A stretch of 64,000 nucleotides of DNA from Spiroplasma citri (GCF_001886855.1 NZ_CP013197.1:1364001-1428000); one strand, 5' to 3'; shown: positions 1-8,545, numbered from the stretch's first letter. Program-made: numbers and translations. Notes: generated by a model not told the origin, from the sequence alone.

Positions 1-10
1 ACATTGCCAT
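1..10 (-). CDS. Start of a gene leaving the window
   Basis: An ATG on the minus strand at 10-8 begins M-A-M and runs off the left edge. An AAGGAG-like ribosome binding site lies about 13 bases upstream, so this looks like a true start. Only three codons are visible, so no product can be named. It is downstream of trxA in the same direction and may share its transcript. Confidence 0.5.
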
Positions 11-53
11 TTTGTATTCACTTTCTCCTTTTTAAATTATTAGTAAAACTTTG

Positions 54-365
54 TTAACTTAATAAATCTTGTTCAATTTCGTTAGCAGTTACAAATCCTG
101 TTTTACGTTTTAATTCTTTTCCGTTTTGAAAGGTAATTAATGTCGGAATTGATAAAATTCCATAATTTTGAGCAAGATCTTGTAAAACATCAACATTAAC
201 TTTAATAAAATTAACATCACTACGCGTTTTTGCTAATTCATTAATTATTGGAGCAATCATTTTACATGGTCCACATCAATCAGCATAAAAATCAACGCAA
301 GTTAATTTTTCATCACCAATTGTTTTTTCAAATTCATCAATACTTTTTATTTCATTTACAGCCAT
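54..365 (-). CDS. trxA: Thioredoxin
   Basis: 103-residue thioredoxin, the cytoplasmic disulfide reductase that serves reductases and repair enzymes. The active site reads D-W-C-G-P-C-K-M near residue 30; the tryptophan is a TGA codon, which is why a standard-code reading starts late. The central proline loop (S-I-P-T) is visible further on. The ATG at 365 is preceded by AAAGGAGAG at good spacing. Length matches the family. It sits between a gene starting at base 10 and a HAD phosphatase, all on the minus strand. Product certain from the active site and length. Confidence 0.96.
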
Positions 366-419
366 TTTAATTCTCTCCTTTACTGAATTCTCTTGCTTTT
401 TTATCATATCATAAAAGTA

Positions 420-1229
420 CTACTTTTTTAAGAAAAGCTGTTGCAAATATTTTGCTGGTCCATTTTCACGATTTGATAATGTTACTTCATTTGCCATTGT
501 TTTTAACTCATTAATCGCATTGCCAACCGCAATTCCAACACCAGCTTGGCGAATTAATTCAAGGTCATTATAAGAATCACCAAATGAATAAGTTTGACTA
601 ATATCAATTCCAATATGATGTGATAAAAATTGCAAGGCACTGCCTTTTGAAATCCCCTTACAAGCAATCTCAAAAACACGATTATTATATTGGGTAATAT
701 CTAATTGCGGTAATAATTGTCGTAACTTTGTCATTAATTCATTAGCAGCTTTATCATCTAAGGAGTGATGGGCAATAACACTAGCATGCGTAATGTCTTC
801 TGTAATATCAGTCACCTTGGTAATAATTTTATATTTTGTTCGCATTATTTTTGATCAATAATAAGAATTATCACCATATTCGTAAACATAAGTACTATTA
901 TTACTAAAAAAATGAACTTTATATTTTCGATAAGTAAATTCAAAAATGGTTTTAATTTCTGCTGTTGTAAAAATCATCATCCATAAAAAACTATTAGTTT
1001 TAAAAGAGTAAGCGCTAGCCCCGTTGTTTGCCAAAACATAACCATCATATTTATGAACTTTTAGTTTTCGCGCTTGGCGAATTGCATCGTTTGCTAGGCG
1101 TCCTGTTGTAACAACAAAAGGGATTCCTTTTTTTTGAATTGAATTAACTGTTTTTTTTGTTAACCGACTAAACCGATGATTATCGTTTAATAAAGTTCCA
1201 TCCAAATCAGAAAAAACTGCTTTTTTCAT
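420..1229 (-). CDS. Cof-type HAD family phosphatase
   Basis: 269-residue protein of the HAD superfamily, Cof/YbiV (class IIB cap) type, likely acting on sugar phosphates or other small phosphorylated metabolites in the cytoplasm. Motif I is D-L-D-G-T-L-L near the N-terminus, motif II T-T-G-R, and motif IV G-D-S-Y-N-D near the C-terminus. One internal TGA (at 855-857) is tryptophan; read with code 4 the frame is continuous. Start ATG at 1229 with an AAAGGAGC ribosome binding site. A second paralogue lies at 33116-33979. Exact substrate cannot be told from sequence. Confidence 0.93.
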
Positions 1230-1609
1230 CTAATTATGCTCCTTTCTTTTTCCTCAAAACTTGTATGATTACATTATTTAAAAATATTGATCAAACATTA
1301 ATTTTATAGTTTTAATTATAGTAGAAAATGTTTAAATTTAAAAATTTTTTATAAATTATAAGCTTTAATTTTATCTAATGAATTATGTAAAATGAAGTGC
1401 AACAAATCTTTATTAATTAAATAATATAATAAAAATTACAAAAATCAACCATAAATTTAAAAAAATTAAAAATATTTTAATTTTTCTTTTATTTTATCAA
1501 TATTTAAACAAACTAAAAAATAATTTATTAATTTTAATTAATAAATATGTATTTTATTATTTTAATGACATATTTTATGAGTTAATGTACATTTTTAAAT
1601 ATTTATTGT
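1230..1609. other. Intergenic, AT-rich, left end of element 1
   Basis: No gene seen. It holds the 5' flank of the HAD gene and, from 1386, the non-coding tail of the transposase segment. This tail is shared nearly base for base with 17654-17858 next to the intact transposase. Confidence 0.6.
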
Positions 1610-2583
1610 TTATATATTCTGCAAAAACATTTCTTTAGCACTTATTCAATTTAAACACGGTCGGAGTTTTTCATTTATTACATTATTAACTACTCAATCA
1701 ATTCGTTTTTGACTAACATTATTAAAATCAGTTCCAGGAGGAAATCATTTTCTAAACTCACCATTTATATTTTCAATTAGAGGTTTTTGACGAGGTTTAC
1801 CAGCGTCACAAAAATATACTTGTGTTTCAACAAATATTTCCATTTCTCGTCATTCACTAAATTCTTTACCTCTATCTGTTATTATTCCTTTTATTTTTCC
1901 AATTAAATTATTATTTATAACAATATCTTTAAACTTTTTCTCAACTTCCCTAGTAGTATGATTTTCTAATTTTATTGCAAAATATTTTTTACTTGATTGT
2001 TCTACTAAAACTAAACAACTAGATTGATGGTTTTTCCAACAACAGTATCCATTTCAAATCACCCAACATTAGAAACTTTATTTTCAATATCTAAAATTGA
2101 CTTAAAATCAGTTAATTTACCACGATTATCAGATTTTCCTTTTGTTTTATATTTTTTACCACGATGTCGCAAATTCTGTTTTAAAAAACCATAAAAACCT
2201 AAACGAATTCATTTATACAGTGTTTTAACACAAACGGGAAATTTAACACCAAATTTTAAAAAATAACGATAAATAAATTCTCTCGGAGAATCACAATATT
2301 TATTAAGTCTAATTTTCATAAAATTAATCTGTTCTTCAGTAAATTTACATCTTTTTTTCTCATAATACATTTTATCTGACTTATAAGCACTATATTCATC
2401 AGTAGTTTTAAAACGCTTAATTTCTCGTAAAATAGTACTACGATGTCTATTCAAAAATTTAGCGATTGCAGAAATATTCTGTTTACCATTCTTTTTTAAA
2501 AACATTCTTGATAATAATAATAATAATAATAATAATAATTGTTCTAATTTAACTTTATCCATAAAACTCAAATGACTATACAT
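1610..2583 (-). pseudogene. IS30-type transposase, frameshifted copy 1
   Basis: Transposase of the IS30 family as carried by SpV1 plectroviruses: N-terminal helix-turn-helix (N-R-H-R-S-T-I-L-R-E-I-K), then a DDE catalytic core. Compared with the intact copy at 17859-18824, a run of six A is five A at about 2031-2036, shifting the frame just after M-D-T-V-V-G and destroying the catalytic half. It also has a run of nine leucines near residue 20 from a TTA-repeat expansion (2511-2539); the intact copy has only two leucines there. Adding one base gives exactly 325 codons. Several TGA codons are tryptophan. Confidence 0.88.
2511..2539. repeat. AAT/TTA trinucleotide microsatellite
   Basis: About ten tandem copies of a three-base unit inside the transposase, encoding a leucine run on the minus strand. 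The intact copy (near 18776) has about two units and the copy at 55399 has an extra unit in a register that gives TAA. Confidence 0.9.
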
Positions 2584-2702
2584 AACATTTATATACCTTT
2601 CATTAACTTATAAAATTTTTAATATTTAATACAAATAATTGATATATAATTGATATAAGATAAAATCAATTATATATAAAACAATAAAAAGGAGCAATCT
2701 AT

Positions 2703-3178
2703 ATGAAAAAATGACTTAGCATATAGGAGCAATTGGATTAACCGCAACAAGCACAACAACATTAATCGGTTGTGAAAAATCTGAAAAAGCAAATAACAAT
2801 GAAAACGGAAAAAGTAATAAACCAGAACCACAATATAATCCACAACAAGCACAAAAAGATAGTAATTGAAAATTAATTGATAAAAATAATTTTGATAATG
2901 AATTTAGTACAAAAAATAATAAATCATATTTATTTCTTAATTTATTTGATGTAGGTAAATATGGTATATATTTAGCAAAAAATAATGGTAATATATCACA
3001 AAAAAGAAATAATATTTGATATTTAGAAACATATAATCCAAAAGATTTCGTAATGTTTAACACTGCAAATATAAAATCACTTTATAGTTGAGGTGGTAAT
3101 GGTGAACCACAAATACCTACCATTGATAAAAATACCGGTAAAATTACTGATTGAAAAGAACAAAAAGAAACTGAATAA
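2703..3178 (+). pseudogene. Small lipoprotein, frameshifted
   Basis: Counterpart of the intact lipoprotein at 18941-19384. The signal peptide coding begins M-K-K-W-L-S-I, but one A is missing (AGCATATAGG against AGCATAATAGG), which produces TAG as codon 8. Downstream, the other frame is open for about 150 codons, with a lipobox-like L-I-G-C and the C-terminal module G-E-P-Q-I-P-T-I-D-K-N-T-G-K-I-T-D-W. The middle differs strongly from the paralogue. AAAGGAGC ribosome binding site just upstream. Function unknown; carried on the viral unit. Confidence 0.75.
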
Positions 3179-3189
3179 CAGTTCCTTTT

Positions 3190-4071
3190 TTATATTAATC
3201 GCACAAATTTCATAAACATAATTAATAAGAATATATTTGTTATTGTACTATACAATGATGGATTAAATTTTCATACTTCAAATATTTGACTAAAAAACTA
3301 TATACTGTTTCAAAAACCTTACCAACACCACTCGCTAATTAATTAACTTGTTTAACACCGGGAATAGTATTGACAATTCAAATCACCGCATTTTTAATAT
3401 GAGCACCAAAATCTCATCAACCCTCTGGCGTTACATATTGCACTTGTCATCATTGTTTATCGGGGAACAACCCACCATTATTAATTTCTTGTCAGTTATA
3501 AATCCCAAAATTAAAATCATAATAACGATACATATCGTTTTCTTTTTGTGCTTGTAATTCAAAAACATTATAACCGATTTTTTGTTCTTCAATTTTTTTA
3601 TATTGCAAACCATATTTATTTTGTAAATTACCGACAAAAACATAACCCGAATTTAACTTAATATCATAATTTATTAGCAACCGAAAAATCATAATTAAAA
3701 AAACTACCATAATTATTAATCGTATAAAACCGATTTTTAAATGCTGAATATAATTTAATATCTAATTGCTTATATTTATCAGAAAAATAAAAATATTGTG
3801 GGTAAATTTTAAAACCATTATTTACTAATAAACCATATTTTTTATTATAACCTTGAGCATAAGTATTATTTTCTAAATCAAAAATCGTACGTAAATAATT
3901 AGTATAAAATTTCTGTGAAATCTTAAACATACTATTTAATAATTTATCAAATTGTAATTTATCGTTAATATTTTCACTCAACAAAATATTATTAAAATTT
4001 TGTAATTTCAACGCAAAAAAGTTAACTAAAACAGTATCATATAGTTTTTAAAAAAATATAAATTTTTTCAT
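3190..4071 (-). pseudogene. Plectrovirus virion-type protein, broken copy
   Basis: Same family as 19396-20381 (about 85-90 percent identical by eye). The C-terminal third has a hydrophobic segment (S-T-I-T-N-I-F-L-L-I-I-F-M) ending in K-F-V-R-L-I, the layout of a filamentous-phage minor coat or attachment protein held in membrane by its C-terminus. The N-terminus is replaced: after an ATG at 4071 with an AGGAGGT site, the frame hits TAA at codon 8. An extra A near 3680 shifts the frame again. It converges on the lipoprotein gene, with only 11 bases between stop codons. Confidence 0.75.
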
Positions 4072-4104
4072 TTTACCTCCAATAGTTATTTATAATTAAA
4101 CTAG

Positions 4105-4252
4105 TATTATTATGGTTTTCTCCCCCCACAAATCAAAAAGAAATATTTTTTACAACATTATTTATATTAATAATTACTGCATTCGTAATGAAAATATATA
4201 TTATATTCAAAAAAATTTTAAAATTTTGTGGGGAGAGAAAACCATAATAATA
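4105..4252. repeat. Long stem-loop, 25-bp arms
   Basis: Bases 4105-4129 (TATTATTATGGTTTTCTCCC and onward) and 4228-4252 are inverted copies with one mismatch, separated by about 98 bases. It lies in the gap between the virion protein and the 67-residue membrane protein, a non-coding spot where a replication or packaging signal of an ssDNA phage could be. Confidence 0.8.
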
Positions 4253-4263
4253 GCAAAATTTAA

Positions 4264-4467
4264 TTATTTAAAATAACTAACTATTTTAAAAACCATTCAC
4301 AAGAAAAACCAAGTTAAAAACAAAATCACAACTCAAACACCAACCATCAAAGTTAAATATTCATTTTGCGTTAAATTCCACATTGTAATACTTTCAACAT
4401 TCGTTTTATCTATAAACAAAAATATATGAATAAAAAACTCTTTTAATTTAATTCAATCATTTTGCAT
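4264..4467 (-). CDS. Small plectrovirus membrane protein (67 aa)
   Basis: 67 residues with one strong membrane segment in the second half (M-V-G-V-W-V-V-I-L-F-L-T-W-F-F-L-W); four of its tryptophans are TGA. The start at 4467 overlaps the end of the upstream 49-residue ORF region (stop 4470), so the two are translationally linked. Likely a virion or assembly protein, by position among small hydrophobic ORFs of SpV1-like viruses. Specific role not recognisable. Confidence 0.65.
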
Positions 4468-4469
4468 TT

Positions 4470-4619
4470 TTAAAAACTCCACATTTTTTGAATAAATTTA
4501 AAAAACATTCCAAAAAACAAAACAATAAATAACACAAACGACATAACATATAAAAACTCAGGGGCATTTGCACCAATAATATAACTAACAAATTGAACTC
4601 AATAATTATATAAACTCAT
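4470..4619 (-). CDS. Small plectrovirus membrane protein (49 aa)
   Basis: 49 residues, short N-terminal polar part, then a hydrophobic segment (F-L-Y-V-M-S-F-V-L-F-I-V-L-F-F-G-M-F-F) and a basic tail K-M-W-S-F. One TGA tryptophan near residue 7. It sits between the 122-residue ORF and the 67-residue ORF on the minus strand with almost no spacing, the usual packed layout of plectrovirus genes. Probably a minor virion or assembly component; function inferred only from size and context. Confidence 0.65.
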
Positions 4620-4645
4620 TTAATTTAAGTCTTTCAAATCATTAA

Positions 4646-5014
4646 TTAATTCTTGTTCTTTTTCAACACTTCAAATAACGCTTTTTTCATTTTAGTAAAA
4701 TAATTTTGTTCATATTGATTATATAAATTGATTAATTCTGTTCCAGTTAAATACTTTCAAATATGGCGTTTTAAATTTTCATCATATTTTACAATAGGGT
4801 AAGAATTATCATAAATCAAACCTATTGCTACTTGTTCCGAATGTTTTTCACTCGAATAAATAAACTTATTACTCAACCAAAAACCAATATGGCGATTATG
4901 ATTAGGTAAATTAATAAAACTTGCTTTATCTGTTGTAAAAGGGATAAATCCCTTACTAATAAAATAATTTTCTACATTCTGATTTTTCTTAACAAAATTA
5001 CTCAATTTTATCAT
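4646..5014 (-). CDS. Plectrovirus-type protein of unknown function (122 aa)
   Basis: 122 residues, soluble, no signal peptide or membrane segment. It begins [11 protein letters not shown] and contains [11 protein letters not shown] and [11 protein letters not shown]; a TGA tryptophan follows K-R-H-I. AGGAG lies directly against the ATG at 5014, so a start at the TTG four codons in is possible. An alternative frame after about residue 110 would give a different tail, so the last dozen residues are uncertain. Position within the viral block suggests a replication or regulatory role; I do not recognise the family. Confidence 0.6.
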
Positions 5015-5074
5015 CTCCTCGTCTTACTGGTCTTAACATTGTGCCTTTTTTCCTAATACTCCATTATTAATAAT

Positions 5075-5353
5075 TTATAGCGGTAATAATTGTTTCTTTA
5101 ATACTGTAACTCTAAATTCCTTAACTTCTGATATATGCTCCATAATTACAAATGGTAAAAGTACAACAAAAAGAATTAAACAGCCTGAAATACCTATAAT
5201 ATCTCCTACATTTAAAGACCAAATTATAAAAACAATACAAAGACCAGAAATAATTAATATAGCAAAATAAATAGAAACAAAAACAAAATTCATAATAATA
5301 AATTCTTTTTTTAATTTTTTATATTCCTCAGTTGTTTTAAATTTCATATCCAT
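5075..5353 (-). CDS. Two-helix membrane protein, plectrovirus block (92 aa)
   Basis: 92 residues: a charged N-terminal stretch (K-F-K-T-T-E-E-Y-K-K-L-K-K-E) and two membrane segments (about residues 20-45 and 52-72). Start ATG at 5353 with a TTAGGAGAC site. No TGA codons. It is the first gene after the repeat-rich non-coding zone 5386-5804, so those repeats may control it. Function unknown. Confidence 0.6.
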   Translation of the reverse strand: MDMKFKTTEEYKKLKKEFIIMNFVFVSIYFAILIISGLCIVFIIWSLNVGDIIGISGCLILFVVLLPFVIMEHISEVKEFRVTVLKKQLLPL

Positions 5354-5385
5354 AATATAGTCTCCTAATTAAATATTTATTTAAT

Positions 5386-5525
5386 AAACAATGTTATAAA
5401 TAATGTTTATATAATGTTTTTTAATTGTAATAAACACTGATTATTAACAATGTTATACATAATGCTAATATATTGTTTATTTAATGTTTAATAAACACTG
5501 TTAATAAACATTGTTAAATATAAAA
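5386..5525. repeat. Iteron-like repeats around AACAATGTT / AATAAACACTG
   Basis: A 140-base non-coding zone with repeated words: ACAATGTTATAAATAATGTT at 5388-5407 and its near copy at 5447-5466, ATAAACACTG at about 5430 and 5492, and several AACATTGTT-type half palindromes. It could hold repressor or replication-protein sites upstream of the 92-residue gene. Confidence 0.6.
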
Positions 5526-5613
5526 ATAATAAAAATTAGCACACTGAAAAATACTATTTAATTTTTAACAATAGTTATTAAAATATAAAATCATAAGTTT
5601 ATAATTAAGTTGA

Positions 5614-5804
5614 TATTTTTACACTATATACTGCCTACAAGTTTTTAAAAGAAAGTAAATATATTTATAAAAAATATTATAAAAATTTTTGGTTCAAAAC
5701 TGTTATTAATATTCTTATTTCTATTAAATCCTACTAAAAATAAACAAATGAGTAGTTAAATTTATTTAAAAATAAATTTGTAGACAGTGTATAGTGCAAA
5801 AATA
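5614..5804. repeat. 27-bp inverted repeat flanking a 137-bp segment
   Basis: Arms 5614-5640 (TATTTTTACACTATATACTG...) and 5778-5804 are inverted with three mismatches. The inner segment contains, on the plus strand, a fragment similar to the membrane ORF at 11039-11290 (I-F-L-F-L-L-N-P-T-K is shared). The same inverted repeat borders the centre of the large palindrome at 11010-11327, so it is a conserved viral feature next to the coat gene. Confidence 0.75.
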
Positions 5805-5881
5805 AACAACAAAATTATTTATTCAATTCGCATAAAAGCTAGTGTGCCATAGCTAAGATATATAATCGATTATAATAAATA

Positions 5882-6133
5882 TTAAAATCCTTTAACCATA
5901 ACACGGAAAAAGTTTAAGATTTTAATAATACAAAATATAGCAAATGGAATTAATATAATTCACGCTTCACCTAAGAAAACCATTATCTCAGGTAAAATAT
6001 TTGTTATACATTCTTTAACTTTTCATAATGCACTAGTCAAACCCGTTCAAATAACAGTCATACCCCCAGTCATAGTTTTAGGTGTAGGTGCTGTTAAAAA
6101 ATTAAACGCTGTTGTTAAATACATACCTAACAT
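5882..6133 (-). CDS. Plectrovirus major coat protein (83 aa)
   Basis: 83 residues, near-identical to the copies at 10681-10932 and 11405-11656. Begins [12 protein letters not shown]; the C-terminal half carries one long membrane helix (W-I-I-L-I-P-F-A-I-F-C-I-I) followed by a basic end F-F-R-V-M-V-K-G-F, the usual design of a filamentous-phage coat protein that waits in the membrane and packs around ssDNA. The ATG overlaps the stop of the 49-residue gene by one base, so translation is coupled. Three tryptophans are TGA. This copy has a G-to-C change (K-E-C-I-T) and T-G-G-M-T-V against the others. Confidence 0.8.
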
Positions 6134-6282
6134 TATTTATTACTCTCCTTTCTTTCAATTTCTTTTTTATCTTTTTTCTTTCCTCGAATTTGACGAATTT
6201 TTTGATAAATTAATAAACCAAAATAAAGAAAAATTGCTAATACAATAACAACACTAAATATTGTCGTTAATCAAGTTGGCAT
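6133..6282 (-). CDS. Plectrovirus small membrane protein (49 aa)
   Basis: 49 residues: one membrane helix ([19 protein letters not shown]) and a very basic tail ([14 protein letters not shown]). Start ATG at 6282 with AGGAGATG upstream; its stop TAA shares one base with the coat protein ATG. The tail also encodes the AAAGGAG ribosome binding site of the coat gene. Likely an assembly or minor coat component. Confidence 0.75.
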
Positions 6283-6305
6283 ATTACATCTCCTCTCTAA
6301 AAATA

Positions 6306-6390
6306 TTGCGGCACGCTTCGCGTGTTCGCTACGCTCAAAATAAAATATATTGAATAAATTACCGCTAATAAATTACGCGGATAATTTATT
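6306..6390. repeat. GC-rich patch plus conserved hairpin of the viral unit
   Basis: 6306-6340 is strikingly GC-rich for this genome (GCACGCTTCGCGTG and CGCTACGCTC palindromic pieces). Next to it, 6353-6390 forms a hairpin with arms AATAAATTACCGC and GCGGATAATTTATT. The same pair occurs at 10405-10494, 11843-11932 and 59981-60060, and the hairpin alone at 20382-20419. Confidence 0.75.
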
Positions 6391-6500
6391 CATTTTCTTT
6401 TACATTATTAATTACTATCTTATTTACAGTATTAATAAAAATATCTTTCCCATACTTTAGTTACTAAGGACCGAAAAATAAAATAATGTTTCTTTTCAAT
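6386..6500 (-). pseudogene. Plectrovirus 37-aa ORF, frameshifted
   Basis: Same small basic protein as at 59872-59985 (K-H-Y-F-I-L..S-L-V-K-K-Y-G-K). The start codon here is ATT, not ATG, and net one extra base near 6450 (ACTAAAGTATGGG) breaks the frame. It lies at the right terminus of element 1, about 20 bases inside the terminal inverted sequence. Confidence 0.65.
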
Positions 6501-6559
6501 AAAAAATCAACTCCTTTCAAAGTTGATTTGTTGCACTTCGATTACACAATGCAAATTTT

Positions 6560-7207
6560 TTCAAACATGATAAATAGCACAAAAAGAAGAAGTATATGAA
6601 ACTAAATTCATTTTTAAATACTCGCTTTCAACTCATAAACTTTTAATATATAACAATGCTTTTTGTTCTACATAAACAAAAGGAACAAACAGATAATAGT
6701 CATACTTTAAAAGCGATATATGATTTTGATTAGAATCTCAATTTTCCTTGATATTTTCTGTATTAAATTTAATATTTGCTTTAGTATTAGATATTGTTGT
6801 ACCTTAACCACCTGCAGAAGAATTAATCTTATTAATTTCAATATATTTGTATCTTTCTTTAAACTCTTGTCAACCATTAGCATAGTCTGACCATTTAATT
6901 AAATTTATTGTTTTTTCCCATACTTTTGTATCATCGGTTATTGGCCCAGTTATTTTTCAATTGAAATTTATATTGTTTACTATTTTTTGGGCACTTGTTG
7001 ATGCCCTCAACCATATAAATCTAAATGATAAATTTTACCAGTATTATTTAAAACATAAGCACTTCCCTTATTATCTAATTCAATTGCAATTATAGGAAAA
7101 TTCAAATCATCAAACTTATCAATTTGACCATAAACATGTTGCAAATAAATACCATTGTTTGTCCCAAGATATGTATTTACTGCATGTAAACGACCACCAC
7201 GATTATT
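6560..7207 (-). pseudogene. Decayed surface protein remnant
   Basis: Open translation can be followed in pieces on the minus strand. 7000-7205 gives N-T-Y-L-G-T-N-N-G-I-Y-L and K-G-S-A-Y-V-L-N-N-T-G-K-I-Y-H-L-D, resembling the propeller-like repeats of the protein at 34246-35433. 6570-6990 gives I-T-D-D-T-K-V-W-E-K-T-I-N-L and L-K-Y-D-Y-Y-L-F-V-P-F-V-Y-V-E-Q-K-A-L with an internal TAA near 6810. The end abuts viral element 1 at 6546, which probably cut the original gene. Confidence 0.5.
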
Positions 7208-8081
7208 TTACGTTAAAACTTTTTTAGGATTTAAATTATTAATTTCATTATTTGAACATAATTTATTAAATTTATTAATACTATCATTATTATCAGCATT
7301 TGGATCTTGCTTATTTTTATCTTCTTTGATTGTTTTTACTTCTTTATTATTTAAAGTAAAATGAACTATAACTCTACCATAATATCTACTACTATTTGGA
7401 TTACTACTAATTATTGCTAAAATATGTGTAATGTCATGAATAACAACTTCATCTAAATCAATATCAGTATTTAAAAGTATTACTCTTTCAAAAATTGTTG
7501 CTAGTAAAGAATCAGGTAACTCACCTAATTCTGTATTTGGTAAAAGATTATTTAACTTTCTAGGTGGCAGTGGTGGTGCAACAGTATTTTGTTTACTTCT
7601 TTGCCTTTTTGGTAAAACTGTTGCATATATTGATTCTTCAATTTGATTTTCATTATTTTCTTCATTTGAAGTGACTGATAAAGACTCACAACTCCCCAAC
7701 CTTGAATTGTCATTATAAAATACTGAATTGCTTGAATTATAAATTGTAAAATAAACATCAATAAAATTTGTTGTACTATCAACATCTTTATATCAAATTA
7801 TTCTAGCTATGTTTTCCCTAAAATTAATTATTCTTAAACTATTTTCTTTAATTTTTTTATTTAATTTATATATTCGTTTTAAAATTGTTTCTGGTAAATT
7901 ATCAAGTAACTCACCTAATATTCAATTTTTAAGTTCTTTATTTAATGCTTTAAAATTTCCTTGCCGTTTATTTCGCTTTAATATTTGTGCTTGTAATTTA
8001 TAACTACTATTGGCTTTAACCAATGGTACACTACTTCCTATTAAACTAATACCACTTAATAAATTCACTATTTTTTTTCAT
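7208..8081 (-). pseudogene. Exported two-repeat protein behind an A8 tract (phase-variable or broken)
   Basis: About 290 codons. The ATG at 8081 follows AAAGGAAA and runs into eight A; with seven A the frame would read M-K-K-I-V-N-L-L-S-G-I-S-L-I-G-S, a signal peptide ending near V-K-A-N-S-S, then stay open to TAA at 7208. With eight A it stops at once. Two related domains are visible: L-G-E-L-L-D-N-L-P-E-T-I-L-K-R-I and L-G-E-L-P-D-S-L-L-A-T-I-F-E-R-V, each ending in a beta-like F-T-I-Y-N / F-T-L-N-N. Between them lies a linker with E-E-S-I-Y-A-T-V (7616-7636) and A-P-P-L-P-P-R-K (7556-7579). Role unknown; an effector or surface protein is an inference. Confidence 0.6.
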
Positions 8082-8267
8082 ATTTAGATATTTCCTTTCA
8101 CTAAAATTATTATTATTTAATAAAATAGTAATTGTTAAAAAAGGTTGTAATTCTTATATGTGTTTAAATTATCATAATGGTCTAGATTGTTTTTTTCAGT
8201 ATTGCACTTACATTATAATTTTGCAAATAAAAAACACTCTTAAAGTGTTAATTTGTTTTTTTAATTA
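8082..8267. other. Spacer between tRNA operon and exported protein gene
   Basis: Short non-coding spacer containing the upstream region of the exported protein gene and the tRNA terminator. No other feature seen. Confidence 0.5.
8225..8250 (-). terminator. Terminator of the tRNA operon
   Basis: On the minus strand AACACTTTAAGAGTGTT folds as a hairpin and is followed by a run of T. It sits about 20 bases beyond the CCA end of tRNA-Leu. Confidence 0.75.
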
Positions 8268-8352
8268 TGGTCCGGGTGAAGGGACTTGAACCCCCACGAG
8301 TTACCCCGCCAGATCCTAAGTCTGGTGCGTCTGCCAGTTCCGCCACACCCGG
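8268..8352 (-). tRNA. tRNA-Leu (UAG)
   Basis: 85 bases including encoded CCA. Acceptor CCGGGTG pairs with CACCCGG; anticodon loop CTTAGGA gives UAG; long variable arm typical of leucine tRNA; T arm GGGGTTCAAGTCCC. Last gene of the six-tRNA operon. Confidence 0.95.
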
Positions 8353-8369
8353 ATACTCGGTTTTAAAAA

Positions 8370-8445
<76 letters not shown>

Positions 8446-8453
8446 ACAGGCAA

Positions 8454-8529
<76 letters not shown>

Positions 8530-8545
8530 TTATTAATATAAAAAA

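Larger units (their letters stand above)
1386..6546. mobile_element. Plectrovirus (SpV1-like) element 1, partial and decayed
   Basis: A 5.2-kb stretch with SpV1/SVTS2-like gene content: IS30-type transposase, small lipoprotein, virion protein, several tiny membrane proteins and a coat protein. The left end (1386) reads TGTAAAATGAAGTGCAACA and the right end (to 6546) is the inverted form TGTAATCGAAGTGCAACA, so the unit is bounded by inverted terminal sequences. It is shorter than known SpV1 genomes (about 8 kb), and the transposase, lipoprotein, virion protein and first small ORF are all frameshifted, so it is a remnant. Unit 17654-20574 shares both ends and the transposase-lipoprotein-virion protein block. 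Confidence 0.8.

Noticed and set aside
2716-3063. Minus-strand 115-codon frame over the lipoprotein
   Set aside because: Antisense shadow; phenylalanine/leucine-rich translation of AT-rich coding DNA on the other strand.
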